From contig JABELC010000004.1 in NCBI GenBank assembly GCA_028455995.1, forward strand, positions 2,666,001 to 2,730,000: a DNA stretch of 64,000 nt, written 5' to 3'. Positions 36,543-48,411 of the stretch are shown piece by piece; positions within the stretch are counted from its first letter, which is position 1, and each line of letters starts with the position of its first letter. This DNA comes from Scleromitrula shiraiana (taxonomy: Eukaryota; Ascomycota; Leotiomycetes; Helotiales; Sclerotiniaceae). A program made the position numbers and the translations under genes. The notes below the pieces were generated by a model. It was given only the letters and a program-made list of their open reading frames with translations, searched no databases and was not told where the DNA came from.

Positions 36543-37514
36543 TCACACCACACTGCCCATCCTTTCAACCCCCTCAACCCAAAATCCCACCCCCCTTGAT
36601 CCAATCCCCCCATGCCATCCTCTCATTTCTCGATCCCTTACTATCATTTCCTGTTCCCACTCCCATCTCCCCTTATTCAAACGCCTATCAATCTCTCTCT
36701 TTTTCCCTTCTCGTTTTATCACCTCAAAAGTGACCTTTCTAAATCGTCCCAATACCTCTTCTCTCTCCCTTTCCCCCATGATCTCCAGTGGATAGAGTTC
36801 GTTGCTAGTATGTAGTATTTGTTCATGTTGAGGAATTTCTGGGTTGTTGTTGTTGTTTTCGTCCTCGGGCCGGAGAATGGAGTGGGGAGACTTTTCGTCG
36901 AAGACAGCGGAGAATCTTACTTGCTTTTTCTTTTTTTCTTTTGGTTTCTGAACTTTCGTAGGCAATACTGGTATCCCTTCGTCCTTCTCCTTCTTCCTTT
37001 CTTTTCCTTTCCCATTCTCTGCGTTTTCCCCTCCATTGTCTTCCCTTCCTTCAATATCACACCCTCCTATTTCTCTTGCCTCTATATCCCTCTCCCTCTT
37101 CAAGTTCCACCCCTTTTCAGTCATAATCAAATAATCACCCACTATCTCACTCACCCACTCTCTCCCCCACCCCATCACTGATATCGCCCCTCTCACCCCC
37201 TCCTGCTTATCCCTCCAAATTTTGAATACCCCCTCTCCGCTCTCCAGCCGTATCGATATCTTCTCCAAACGTCTCATACAACGGTCTTTTATATCCTCAA
37301 TGCAAGCATTAATTTCCTCCCATATATCATAATGTTTTTTCGTAAGGGGGGCGGGGAAGGGATTTGGAGGTTCGAATATGATCGCGCAGGTTGGACATAG
37401 TAGGTCCGAGATTTCGATGGGTGGGGGAGGGGATAGGTCGGGATTGTAGAAGTTTAGGGAGGTGAAGTTGCGATGGCTGCAGATGTAGCGGTTGGTAGTG
37501 CATGGGGCGCCCAT
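36543..37514 (-). CDS. Hypothetical protein with N-terminal Cys/His motifs
   Basis: Single exon, 323 aa from ATG 37514. The N-terminus has CTTNRYICSHRNF and, about 30 residues later, LLCPTC. This C-x(7)-C-x-H ... C-xx-C spacing could form a small zinc site. The pattern (RY-x-C-x-H start, CPxC later) recurs in Sclerotiniaceae-type hypothetical proteins as I remember them. Residues 55-130 are helical with WEEINACIEDIKDRCMRRLE. A Lys/Glu-rich linker leads to KKQVRFSAVFDEKSPHSIL. KQVRF fits the RVxF docking motif for protein phosphatase 1, followed by SPHSILRP. The C-terminus is basic and charged. Function unknown. The frame is intact and the composition is typical of a lineage-restricted fungal protein. 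Confidence 0.65.
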   Translation of the reverse strand: MGAPCTTNRYICSHRNFTSLNFYNPDLSPPPPIEISDLLCPTCAIIFEPPNPFPAPLTKKHYDIWEEINACIEDIKDRCMRRLEKISIRLESGEGVFKIWRDKQEGVRGAISVMGWGREWVSEIVGDYLIMTEKGWNLKRERDIEAREIGGCDIEGREDNGGENAENGKGKERKKEKDEGIPVLPTKVQKPKEKKKKQVRFSAVFDEKSPHSILRPEDENNNNNPEIPQHEQILHTSNELYPLEIMGEREREEVLGRFRKVTFEVIKREGKKREIDRRLNKGRWEWEQEMIVRDREMRGWHGGIGSRGVGFWVEGVERMGSVV

Positions 37515-38195
37515 TTTTTGTGGTGGGTTGTGTTTTTTAATTTTTATATATGATGGATTTGAATATCGAATATAACATGCTTAGAGTTCTGAGGAGAGAA
37601 AGAATATTGGGTCTCTGATGAATTTTAAGTATCCGTAAAAGCAGGCTACTATTGTACGACCTCATATTTGTGCGTGAATAATTCACATAAGTTGATGGAA
37701 TGGAAAGGACTCATCAAGGTGAACCTTCCATTCTACGACTGTGTAATTTCATATTTGTGTGAATCATCCACAAGTTGATGAGATAGACCTATCAAATTTG
37801 GCTTCTCATATAGATAATAAATTTCCATAGAGGAATTTGGACTTGGCACTTAGAGATTCTTTCTTGCATCAATACCTAATATATCATGACTCTGGTTTAG
37901 ATCCATGATGACTAGGTCGACTGCCAATATACGATCCGGTTCATGTTGCAGTCCCAACAAGTTATTCAACTAACTCAAAAATACCATATTCTAGTAAAAT
38001 TCGGATCAGCATTTGAGCTTGACTCTGATAAATTCTTTCACTAACTAGCAGTAATCCAGAAATCTAAAGCCGCCACGCCAGTATCCTAGCAAAAGTTAAG
38101 GAGATACACGGCCGAACAAGTTCGAAGACAAAAAATCCACTTCCCCACCCTCTCTCTCCTGAACACAACAACCACAAAAACAAAAACAAAAAAAA
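37515..38195. other. Intergenic region, no gene seen
   Basis: Upstream region of the hypothetical gene and the trailer of the tRNA gene. An A-rich stretch at 38171-38195 (T-rich on the minus strand) serves as the RNA polymerase III terminator of the tRNA. Confidence 0.55.
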
Positions 38196-38305
38196 TGGAC
38201 TTGCAGGGAATCGAACCCTGGACCACTCCCACTTATCTTCGTCGTCGTCTTTAGAGAGAACGATGAAGTTGCTAAGGGAGTATTATACCATTAAACCACA
38301 AGCCC
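38196..38305 (-). tRNA. tRNA-Ala (AGC) with a 38-nt intron
   Basis: Exon 38305-38270, intron 38269-38232, exon 38231-38196. Acceptor GGGCTTG pairs with CAAGTCC and includes a G3:U70 pair, the classic identity element of alanine tRNA. The anticodon stem CTCCC/GGGAG encloses a loop TTAGCA-T with anticodon AGC. The T arm is CAGGG-TTCGATT-CCCTG. The intron sits after position 37, the standard nuclear place, and its ends (CTTC...GAAG) can pair. The gene is followed on its own strand by a run of T, the polymerase III stop. The D stem is weak (a T-T mismatch) but keeps A14, GG and A21. Confidence 0.92.
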
Positions 38306-39302
38306 GAATTTGTTACCGTCTTGGATGAAGATTGACGGCTCAACTTGAGAACACATTGCTCTTTTGATTTTTAGATTTTACATTTCCCTAATTCGATCCT
38401 CGTATCTTGTTTGTGGAATAGAGATCTTCAGATGTTGAAAGCCAATTTTTGTACAAAAGAAATTTCCGAGTCTGAGCGGATGGATATTCAACTTTGAATA
38501 TATGAAGGGAGTGCAATTACTTAACTACTTCCACCGAGCCTCCTAAGATCAAAGCCAAAAAACTACGAAATATATAGTAGTTGCCCGGCTCGCAAGCATC
38601 ATCTCGTGTCTCCTTAAACATTCCCTATTTTTCTTCCATCTCTAAACATAGTCAATTCTCGCTCTAAACCAAGACCCGAAAAAATGAGATCACAACTTCT
38701 GTTTTATCAGCAAAAATAATTTGGAATATGTTATGCGGATATGAGGATACTTGGTCAATATACACTGGTATATTCCCCTATCTTGACTAACATGTAACCT
38801 GTCTATCCAAACTGGATCTTTGTCCCTTCTCCATTTGTTTTATAGGCACTACCTATCAAATCATCTATACCCCACCCGACCTCGTCTCTTTCTCTATGAA
38901 ATCGCTACCGATTATGTCATACGACACCTACAAACCATTCAGTCAACTCCATTTCTATATTCATCTTCTCGTACGAATATGAATCCCATAATGAAATCAT
39001 ATCACTCTGCATTCTCCACGATCACACTCGCATTCGCCTATGCATACAATCCCAGTCCGTCCAGAAGTCCCAATAAAAAAGGCATCCAAATTCAATCCAT
39101 GAATGCTCTATCCACTAGGATCCACACATCAGGAATGCACAGACTTGAATCGTAATCGTATTTAGAGTATTGTAATATTCCTGGAAAGGGAAATTAAAGA
39201 TATAGTAAGAGATCTGGAATGCCCGATGAAGGCAATATTATATTACTTCAATCTTACACTGCACCGACCCCGGATATAAATTCAAATACGTCGAAAACTG
39301 TC
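38306..39302. other. Intergenic region between tRNA-Ala and 5S rRNA
   Basis: A 111-codon frame at 38820-39155 is low in coding character and starts in AT-rich DNA; it was not accepted. Nothing else seen. Confidence 0.5.
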
Positions 39303-39421
39303 ACATACGACCATAGATCAAGGAGAATTGGGCATCCCGTCCGCTCTGCCATACACAAGCCTTGAATCGGTGAATTAGTAGTTGGGTGGGTGACCACCAG
39401 CGAATCCTCACTGTTGTATGT
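39303..39421 (+). rRNA. 5S ribosomal RNA (dispersed single copy)
   Basis: The 119 bases begin ACATACGACCATAG and end CTGTTGTATGT, which pair as helix I. The strongly conserved parts are present: ATCCCGTCCGCTC, TAGTAGTTGGGTGGGTGACC and ACCAGCGAATCC. T-rich sequence follows directly and stops polymerase III. Helix II differs from the common fungal form, but both arms have changed together (ATCAAGG with CCTTGAAT), so it is a folded variant and probably functional. Single 5S genes scattered through the genome are usual in filamentous ascomycetes. Confidence 0.93.
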
Positions 39422-42048
39422 TTTTGTTCGACTTTTTTTATGGTGGGGCTAGGATATCTGCCCCACACTCCAAGCCAAAAAGCATGGCATCCGCAATTCC
39501 ATTTCCCCCACCCGTTTCCATGCAATACACACGTGGATCAGACCCACGATTCAATGCACACATTTCAATATTCATCATCTTGCCTACTACATATTTTTAA
39601 GCTTCCCAATATCATTCATTTTCCGTTCTACCTAGTAATGTACTGTGTCTCCAATCCATTCTTTATTATCCGCAAACAGATTCGACAGTTGCATCTGGAG
39701 TATGTATATAAAGATAGGTGGATAGATGTTTAGCATGTATGTAGACTTCTCTGTCTATCGTATATACCCTTAATAGGGTAGACGAATTCTAGTCTTCTAA
39801 GGATACAATGTCATCAGTTGAGGTTGATGAGATGACAACGCAGCTAGCTACTTTCAACTCAGAGCTTTCCTCTTTGAATATGGAACGCGTTGCCGGTAAA
39901 TAATTACATATTTATTTTGAATCGAACAATCAATCCCAGAAATATCGGCATTTGGTCTTGATAATCATCAATATGAAAACAGACAACAGAGTTGTAGCAA
40001 AAATATGGATATTAGAACATTATGGAGTACATATTATTAAAAGGAGAACATGTACAAAAACCACTAGCTTTGTATTGATAATCGCACGACCTTGTTCCAC
40101 TCTCAGTTTTGGTAATGTCTCAGGGTTGGAGAATTCTAGAGCTATGGTGTAGAATTGAACTGTTGATCAGAGCTCCATTGTGCCACCGTTGCGTCACGCG
40201 TGATATATAGCGGTGTGGATAAGAAATCCGAGAATGATATACATACAGTACGGCTGTACCGGTAGACTGGGGCAGCAATACAAGCAAAATGTCAAGAGTA
40301 ACAAATGAGAATCTGGTGAGCAATATTACTTTCGATAGAAAAACAGAAATCGGTAGCACATAGATGGTTACTTGCCAATGGTAAGAAATTTACTAAGGAG
40401 GCATAGGAGGTTCGTTCAAATGCCAAATCAAGCTTTGCAAGATTTAGAATCTAATGACAATGAATGAATCGGATGATCGAAAAACATAGAGAATGGGCAT
40501 GCATCAATAAATACACATGTTCTTCAGTGCACCGTGACCGAAGTGATAGTAACGTGATGAAGTAGATGTAAATTGTGATTTCGCCTGCAGAGAAACCGTA
40601 TTCGTCCCAAAAAAGAATGTTGGTAAATTAATCTCATTAAATCTAAATTTGGGTTATTTTTGTCACATTTCCAAAAATAACTTTTGATCGCGCTTGCGTA
40701 GGGATGATCGATACCGATACCGATGGTTTGGTTTAGGGGTACCCAGAGATTCGCAATGATATGCAAAGCGTATCACATATTTTATGTTTTGTTTGCTCTT
40801 TCTGCACTGTAGTCATAAACCCCTGAGAGTGATGTATCTATTTTGAGTGTTCGATAAAGCCCGCGAGTTCCCATCAACGGTCAGGGTGGGGGTGGGAGGG
40901 GGAGGGGTAAATGAAGTAGTGTTGGTTTGGAGGTTGGAGATGAAGATTCAAAGGATTTGTTGAAGATATTCACCATCCATACTTCGTAAAATGGTATATA
41001 TTGTTAAGCTAAACTCTTTATATTTTAATAGCCGCCCAATTGAAGATTTTATCACTTTTTAATAAATTCCTGAAGAGGTGAGAAACATGCATAATACCCC
41101 ACTTCTTCGGAATTCTAACCAATGATAAGCTATAAAGTATCTCGGGATAATTATATACCCCTCTCTGTTAAAGACACTCCCTTCAAATGAATAATATGAA
41201 TAACAAAATTCATGGATATATAGCTTTGAAGATGATTTTTGTGCTTCTCTATCCATCAGCCTACGCCATTGATGGATGACCCGGACCACATTCTTACCCT
41301 TACACTTTCTCCCCCTTCCCTTCCCTTCCCTTCCCTTCCCTTTATTAACCTCCTCTCAGGATTTAATCTAATCGAGAAGAAAGCACTTGGCCAAGGGACC
41401 GAAATAGTTGTCAAGGGAAGGGGAGATATTGTACGATCTAGGATGGATCAGTTCAATCTGTAACAGTTTGAACTCAAGGCGGATAGGATACATGGTTGAT
41501 GTTTGAATGCCAAAATAATATGTTTTATATGACATGGGTAATATCAGATCGAAGAAGGTTGCAAAAGTGATCGGCATTATAAAGACATTGACGCCATCAC
41601 TGTCTTTTCACTTTTTTGGTTTGTTTGGCACCATTGTTTTAATATCCTTCTCACTTTATACTAATCTTCCTGTCAAGAGATATCCTAGAAATCTATCTCG
41701 ACATAATATCATCCCTTCTTCTTTCGACTGATATCCATCTTACATTCGTACTTAACCATCCAACGAGATCGCAAGCTTCGAGGTGATACAGAGCACATTT
41801 GTTATAATCACATTTATTTCCAGCACATATACAAATCGAACAACTTTCTCGGCATAAACTGTAACATTCACACATCTTAAGAACTCGTTTCTTCAGCCTT
41901 TCTCAACTTCTTACCATTCATCAAAATCATATTTTGTTCTAGTGCTGGCCACCTGTGACAAATACTTTACCCCGCCGCGCATCTTTTCCCTCAACGAATT
42001 CTATCAAAATTTTTGTGCCCTGCGCAACTATCATAAATAATCGCAAAC
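39422..42048. other. 2.6-kb region without a firm gene
   Basis: A start at 39808 opens MSSVEVDEMTTQLATFNSEL and ten more codons, then a possible donor (GTAAAT) near 39898; no following exon could be joined, so it is not called a gene. A tRNA-like scrap lies at 40144-40195 and a CCCTT repeat at about 41310-41341. The last few hundred bases are the NTA1 promoter. Confidence 0.5.
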
Positions 42049-44124
42049 ATGAGAATCGCCTGCTTACAATTCGCGCCTCAAGTAAATATCTCAGCGGCGT
42101 TCGAAATGCATAAACTAACATTGGAAATTTAGGTCGGAGATGTTGATAACAACCTTAACCGTGCCGATGCAGTTCTCAGCAAGGCAAACCCCAAGAATAT
42201 CGACCTTTTAGTTTTACCAGAGCTGGCATTTTCTGGTATGTTCCCATTAATCTTGATCTCTCAACTTATAATGAGTTCCTGGCTAATGGTTATCAAGGGT
42301 ATAATTTCAATTCGTTGGAGCATATAACTCCTTTCCTCGAACCTACCACCTCGGGTATTACATCACTATGGGCACGAACGACTGCGCTCAAACATAATTG
42401 TATAGTAACGGTTGGATACCCAGAAAAGGTCGAAGCTTCTTCGAGAGGGCCCACAACGATGGAATACTATAATTCTGCAGTCACTATAAATAAGGAGGGC
42501 GAGACTATCGCAAACTATCGGAAGTCATTCCTCTATTATACAGATGAAACTTGGGCCTGTGAAGGTCCAGACGGTTTCTTTGATGGAGAGATTGGTGGGC
42601 TTGGAAATGTTGCGATGGGTATCTGTAAGTGGCCTACGAAGTCTTTCGAGCGTGAGTAATTTTGGCTGCAATTTGAACTTTGGATGTCCATTTAACTGAT
42701 AAATCTTAACAGGCATGGACTTAAATCCATACAAATTTGAGGCTCCGTGGAGTGCTTGGGAGTTTGCTTACCACATTCTCCATAAACAAGCAAATCTTGT
42801 TGTCTTATCAATGGCTTGGCTTACTCGAGAGGATCCAAGATCATATAGTCGTTTGCCAAAAGAACCTGATATGGATACACTTTCATATTGGTTAGCTAGA
42901 TTGGAGCCATTAATCCGAGCAGAATCCAAAGGTGAAATCATTGTGGTTCTTGCAAACAGATGTGGAAATGAAGGTCAAGCAACATATGCTGGCACGAGCG
43001 CAGTCCTTGGTATCGAAGATGGCGAGGTTAGAGTTTATGGAATCTTAGGACGAGGTGAAAAAGAGCTCTTGGTTGTTGATACTAGCAAGAGGCCAAAAGC
43101 AAAGCTTGTATCTGAACCAAATTCAACTGCATCTGGTCGAGCACCAGCCAACAAAGGTCTCAAAGTACCTTCTGTCCGAACCAGAAGTAGGACAAACTCA
43201 ACCGCTTCATCAAGACCAAGTATGGAAACTGCAATTACGACACCGACTTCAGCAATCACTGTCAACGATCTTTCCACTCCTGTCTCCGCAGTTAATTCTG
43301 TATGTTCTGATTTTAAGGCACCGACCGCACGGAAGCCCGCTGGGGATACATTACGTGAAAACATCGAATTCATCCTTGGTAAAGATAAACGTAAGGCCCC
43401 GAAATCAAAGGCTTCTAGCTCAAACGACTCATCATCACACCCAAATTACTCCCGACCTTTCAGTCCCTCAGGCCCACCCGTCACAGAGAGATTAGGTAGA
43501 TCAATGGAACCTGCTCACAATGGGCGATCTCGTGGAACAAGTCGGTCTATGTCACCAAAATTAAGCAACAGGATGACCCGCTCCACTCGTCGATCGACCA
43601 GTAGATCTGTTTCGCCTCCTGCAAAGAAATATAAACAACACATAAACAATAGTGAAGCGCATTCAATAGTGCGATCCACTTTTCCTAAAGGGAGGAATGT
43701 GTTATCACATACTGAAAACCAGCAAACCGTCATAGGTCCAGAAACAGAGAGATCACCAAAGTCTCCGAAGTCCAAAGCCTCGTCCCCGCAAGATCTCCCC
43801 CGAATTGTTACTCGCTCGGCTTCTCCAAAAACCCCGTCAGCGTTTCCACTCTCACCTGGTCAAGATAATCCTATTCTTATCCAGCCACTATATCAACCGA
43901 AATCGACCACTGTTACTTCAAGTGAGAAGGAACATTCCGATACGATAATGACCGATGTTTTGAAGGTTGAACAATTGTTTTCAAGACCAGAAGGTCAATC
44001 ACCTTCTTCTTCAACCTCGGCACCTGACGAGCATCATTTCAGATCTCCCTTCTTCTCAACCGGCAAGGTTTTTGAGTCAAGAAGTTCTTATGTTACTTCT
44101 CGTCCTAGAAGCACACATTGGTAG
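42049..44124 (+). CDS. nta1: Protein N-terminal amidase Nta1 (nitrilase family)
   Basis: Exons 42049-42081, 42133-42235, 42298-42624 and 42713-44124 give 624 aa. Introns are 51, 62 and 88 nt, GT-AG and in phase. The nitrilase catalytic triad is visible: Glu41 in LPELAFSGYNF, Lys121 in NYRKSFLYYTDE and Cys155 in MGICMDLNPY, which is created exactly by the third splice. The MDLNPY context is that of branch-4 N-terminal amidases. Nta1 deamidates N-terminal Asn and Gln to Asp and Glu, making secondary degrons of the Arg/N-degron pathway. The enzyme core ends near residue 285. Residues 286-624 are a Ser/Arg/Pro-rich, apparently disordered tail (RSRSTSRSVSPPAKK-type repeats) that the yeast protein of about 457 residues lacks in this form. 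Confidence 0.93.
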
Positions 44125-46493
44125 TGGACATGCAGGCATATCAACACCAATCATTTCTTTTTCACAGATACCCCTATTTTTGTACATATATATCTATATT
44201 AGTATTTAAGCGTGGAGTTTTTTGGGGCAGTACATTATGAAAAGTATACCAAGGAATGCTGTAGAGGGAAATGTCGGATGTTTGTTTTTATGCATCAGCG
44301 AGCGATCTTCATTTTTGCATGTTATGGTATTTTGGTGGCTTGCTTTACACTCTTTTTGGAGTTGTCATCGAATTCTGATGATTTATGTTTTTATGAGAAA
44401 TCTTATGTATAGCATTAAGCAATTTGACGATCTTTAAATATATGAATACCTCTATCTCACTGTTCTTGTATTTCTTGTGTGCTGTAAAGTAATTAGTTCG
44501 TCATATAGAACCCCCGTATAAGGATCTCAACTTCAGTCTCGTAAACTCCGATCCAATTCAACCCAGGCAATTCTTCCCTTTTCTTCCCTTCACATTAAAC
44601 CACCCATGTCACTAACACAACCCGGGTCAGCTCGGTCAACCCAGCCCTCCGTATTTCCATCTCCCACCCCATTTATTCAAATTTCATCCACGGAACGGCT
44701 ACGGCATCTCGGTAAGATATGCAACAAAAACAAATACTGAAGCTCATTGTAGCTTACTGCTTGTAAGAGAAAATTTTAATCGTATTTCTTGGCTGGTGAA
44801 GTGAAGGAGGCTGGATTCCGATTGATCGATGGTACAGGCGGTTGTTGATGCTTACCAGGGATGGGATGGGATGGAAAGGGAATGAGATAGGGGTGATGGG
44901 GGTAGTCGGCCGTTTTCTAAATTTTGAGAATCCGCCCGCCTTTAATAACATTCTGTACATTAATCTTAATATAACTTTACAAATACCTAATCAATTTTGA
45001 TAAACAGTAACTAAAATTGAAGTTTCAATTAGTTATACTCTTTAAAATCATACCAATTTTATTAAAAAAAAAAAAAAATTGCATAATTGATACTAAAATA
45101 CAATAGTCAAAAGGAATGTCCAAACAGGAATCCTCGATTTAAAAAATGGCCAACTAGACCCTTCACCGACATGCACTCGTTTAAATCACCCAATCAAATC
45201 AAATAAAAAAAAAAGAAAGCGAGTAAACATAGGCGAAATGTACACACTAGACTAACCTGCGGTGCGAGGGTGCTACCGATCCGATTATGTATGTGTATGG
45301 ACCGGGGCGAGGAGAGATAGCCGAGGGCCGAGCGGCCGGCAGAGGAGTGACGGATGGCGGGGACGGAGACGGGGACGGGGACGGGTGGAAGTTAAACGGC
45401 TCGGAATTTCGGGGTGGGGGGAGGGATGAGGGGGCCGAGGATGATGGAAGTCGGATTATAAGTAGTGGAGGGAAGGGAAGTTGAATAGATTATTGGGGGT
45501 TCGTCTTCCGGTTTGTGTCGGCATGTAAGTAGGTGATGAAATGGAATGGAATGGGATGGGATGGGATGGGACGGGATGTGATAATTGCATTTCTCGCCGG
45601 TATGATACTCCCTTTCCGTATAATTCTACATTATTCTCAAATGAACGGGATTCTCTTTTATGGGGGTGGGGTGGAAAATGTTATATGGTCTTTTACGTAA
45701 TCGGTACGGCAAGGTGAGTTGCCGGTTGATATCCTTCGGTACCGTGGTCTGGTGGGAATCCCGAGATTTTTTCCTTATTTGAGATTTGGGGTTTTGAGTT
45801 GGTAGATAGATGGAGAACGGGGAGATGAAATACGGGGCAGAGATGAGTATGGCGAGGGTTAATGTGTGATGAGATGGAGTTTTGGAGTGATGATTAGACA
45901 GATGAGTACCGGTATGGGGATTCGTGGAGATGGGGTGGGCTGGTGGGGTTGTATTGGATTGATGTGCTAGATGGATACTTAAACCGACATGAATATATCG
46001 GATTATAGTGGGTGAGGTGGGAGTAGAATATATTGTGCGAAACTCGAGCTTGAGATTGGTGATTGGAGTGTGCATGAAGGTTATATGAGATAGACAAATA
46101 GGCAAAGTGATGGTACTTGCCTGTTGTGTGAAGGGAAATGAAACGGATATGATACGATATAGATTGGGATGAGATGAGGTGAATTTTATATTGTGGGAAG
46201 GGTGCAGGAGAATGAATTATTGTATTTAGCACACTCTGATATTGATTGGAGCTCATTTAATGAAATATCTAATAGAATGAGAATGAGCCGGGAATCTTAG
46301 ATGACATTAATTGGCGAATACAGGATGCTGATTTGAATCTTTTTCAATATTCGAGTGAGTTATTTTGAGATGAAGAAATCCTTATTCAATTGTTCACTTC
46401 AAGGTTGTCAGAGTCATTGAATATCGCCCAATTAACTGGATTGCCAAAACTAGTGCAGCTCTAGATAATCGTGGGAAGCGTCTGCGGTAGCCT
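44125..46493. other. 2.4-kb intergenic region, no gene seen
   Basis: This is the 3' side of NTA1. It is AT-rich to 45130, then holds a G-rich patch (45290-45480) and GGATG repeats near 45548-45578. Frames up to 160 codons on the minus strand (45626-46105) are His/Ser/Thr-rich translations of repeats and were rejected. Confidence 0.5.
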
Positions 46494-47166
46494 CTACATG
46501 TACCTAAATCTATAATTTCCATGGCCCTTGTCATTTCCCGCAGCTTTCGGTGCCCACTTTCTCAAATCTACATCGAGATACTGAACAGTCTCAAAGCTAT
46601 TCCTCGTGTAAATTGGGAACCCATAAGACGAAGCTTGAAGAAATATAGGCAAGCTGGCCTTGTCCGCCAACTGATTACCTTAGGCGATCAATGCATTTCC
46701 CATGTCCCTTCTTTCAAAAGAAGGTTCGGTGAACAGTGCTTTGAAAGTATGTGGCGTCGAGAATTCGTCCATTTGTCCAACCATTTATCGGTATCGTTCT
46801 GCACAAACATTGAAAGACCAGGAGGAAAGTCAAACTTTCCTTTCCCTAGACCCTTTTCCAAGGCCAAGTTTTTTGCCGCAACGCTCGCATCTCGTTCTCA
46901 GATCTCGTCATCAGTCGGAGTATTCCACGAGGCCCAGGCAGCAATTTCACCAGTCACATTACCAACTGCTTTGATATGTTGCCATGTTGGGTCACCGACT
47001 TGACCTTCAAGCATATCCGTCACTCTCTTTTCGAACTCTTTTGGGGTTGCAAATATAAAGCAAATGCGTTGTCAGGAAGACACGCAACAACATGGATATG
47101 TGCAAGCCGAGGAATATCATTACAGGTAGCTGGAGCAAGTTTAAACGATGGTGGTATATGATCCAT
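46494..47166 (-). pseudogene. GNAT-family acetyltransferase pseudogene
   Basis: From an ATG at 47166 the minus strand reads MDHIPPSFKLAPATCNDIPR, then AHIHVVACLPDNAFALYL. After a one-base frame change near 47065 it reads TPKEFEKRVTDMLEGQ and EIAAWASWNTPTDDE, a TGA stop, and then ALEKGLGKGKFDFPPG. After a further break near 46745 it reads FTEPSFERRDMGNALIA, a TAA stop, GNQLADKASLPIFLQASS and YGFPIYTRNSFETVQYLDVDL. The RRxMGNALI block is the acetyl-CoA-binding motif of GNAT enzymes, and the last block is their usual C-terminal strand. Two in-frame stops and two frame changes make it a clear pseudogene; the end is a TAG at 46494-46496. The substrate is unknown. Confidence 0.85.
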
Positions 47167-48411
47167 GATATCGAATTGATGTGTTGACAAGTTTCGATAT
47201 GAAAGAATGGTTGTGTATTTGAGCTTCTGTAATTTAATATTACTCCAATGAGATATATATCAGAAGTCAATGAAGGTGATGGGGAGTCATTATGTTGTTC
47301 AATTTAGCCAACTTGTTGAATATGAAATCGGATCCACTATAGACCTGCGATGTCAACTCTCACACAATGCTGATGACATGGTGAGATAACAGAAAACGCA
47401 GCCGTGGAGCTGCGGCACAGCAAAACGCTAAAATTGTAACGTACAAACGGATACTGGCAGAGTCCCTTAATTGACCCTAGCAGGATCCGATGAGGCTCCT
47501 ATCCCTGGGCCGCGATTTAACTCCTTCAAGGTAGATAGACTACAACATATAGATTCAGATTTGCGATAGAGCCCGCAAACAAACTTGGTTTGGATATCGT
47601 TGTTTTTCTGGAATATTCTATGGTTGGATACGTTTGAACTGGTACCAGCGGACGACGTCGAGGTACTTGTGGAGAGCTTGAAAACCTTCTCTAAAGAGAT
47701 TCTGCAAGTTAAACCCCCTTATAGCATGGGATCATTTGACTTGATACATAGCATGATTGTTATCGCAGTTCCTATCATCAGGTGATACAATCAAAAGTGG
47801 CTCTTCAACATAGTCATTACATGTGCGAACATACTTAGTTTCCAGATGTTGATTCAAACAGGTACTCGTATCTGAATCCTTTTATTCCTGCCGTGGCACC
47901 CCCACCAATTCTGCTCTTACTTGAGAGGAGCATCAATTCACATCTCCAAAAATGGTAAACTACCTATATAAAGGTTTTTTTTCCTTTTGAAACGCTCGAT
48001 TTGTCTTAAATTAGATTTTTTTCTTGCAGCAGTTGCTTTGTTCCGTAAATTTCGATTGAACGGAAACCGTCAAATATGAGTCGGTTATGCTCGCGTCACC
48101 GAAGCTGAATTTGGAACCTTTATTAGGAAAATTCTTATCAGATCCCAGATTTAAGAACTCTTTAAACATTGGTTTTGTATAAGATGATAATTTGCTTGAT
48201 TTCTTGTAGATGTAGGAACTGTGAAACCGATGAGATAAATGTGACAGGTGCGATTCTAACCGACACAATGCGTGTACCTAGTCAATAAATTCGGCTGTCA
48301 ATATTTATATCGTGTTGTTCCAGACGTGCAACAAAATCAAAAGCAGATTATGACTTTCTAGAATCAACATCCCAATTAGAATACTTATCTCGTATCTCGT
48401 CCCCCTTCAAA
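47167..48411. other. Upstream region of the P450-like gene, no gene seen
   Basis: Short frames (for example 47585-47785) lack recognisable features. T-rich runs near 47977-48030. Confidence 0.5.

Noticed and set aside
39808..39900. Possible first exon MSSVEVDEMTTQLATFNSEL with a donor-like GTAAAT
   Set aside because: No downstream exon could be joined in frame, and stops appear quickly after each candidate acceptor.
42525..43775. Minus-strand frames inside the NTA1 locus (70-112 codons)
   Set aside because: They are antisense to exons with nitrilase catalytic motifs and disordered tail; the sense gene explains the open frames.
45626..46256. Minus-strand frames of 120-160 codons
   Set aside because: The products are His/Ser/Thr/Pro strings in two frames at once, as expected from GGATG/TGGGG-type simple sequence.
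46521..47003. 160-codon plus-strand frame
   Set aside because: It lies antisense to the GNAT pseudogene, whose conserved blocks are on the minus strand.
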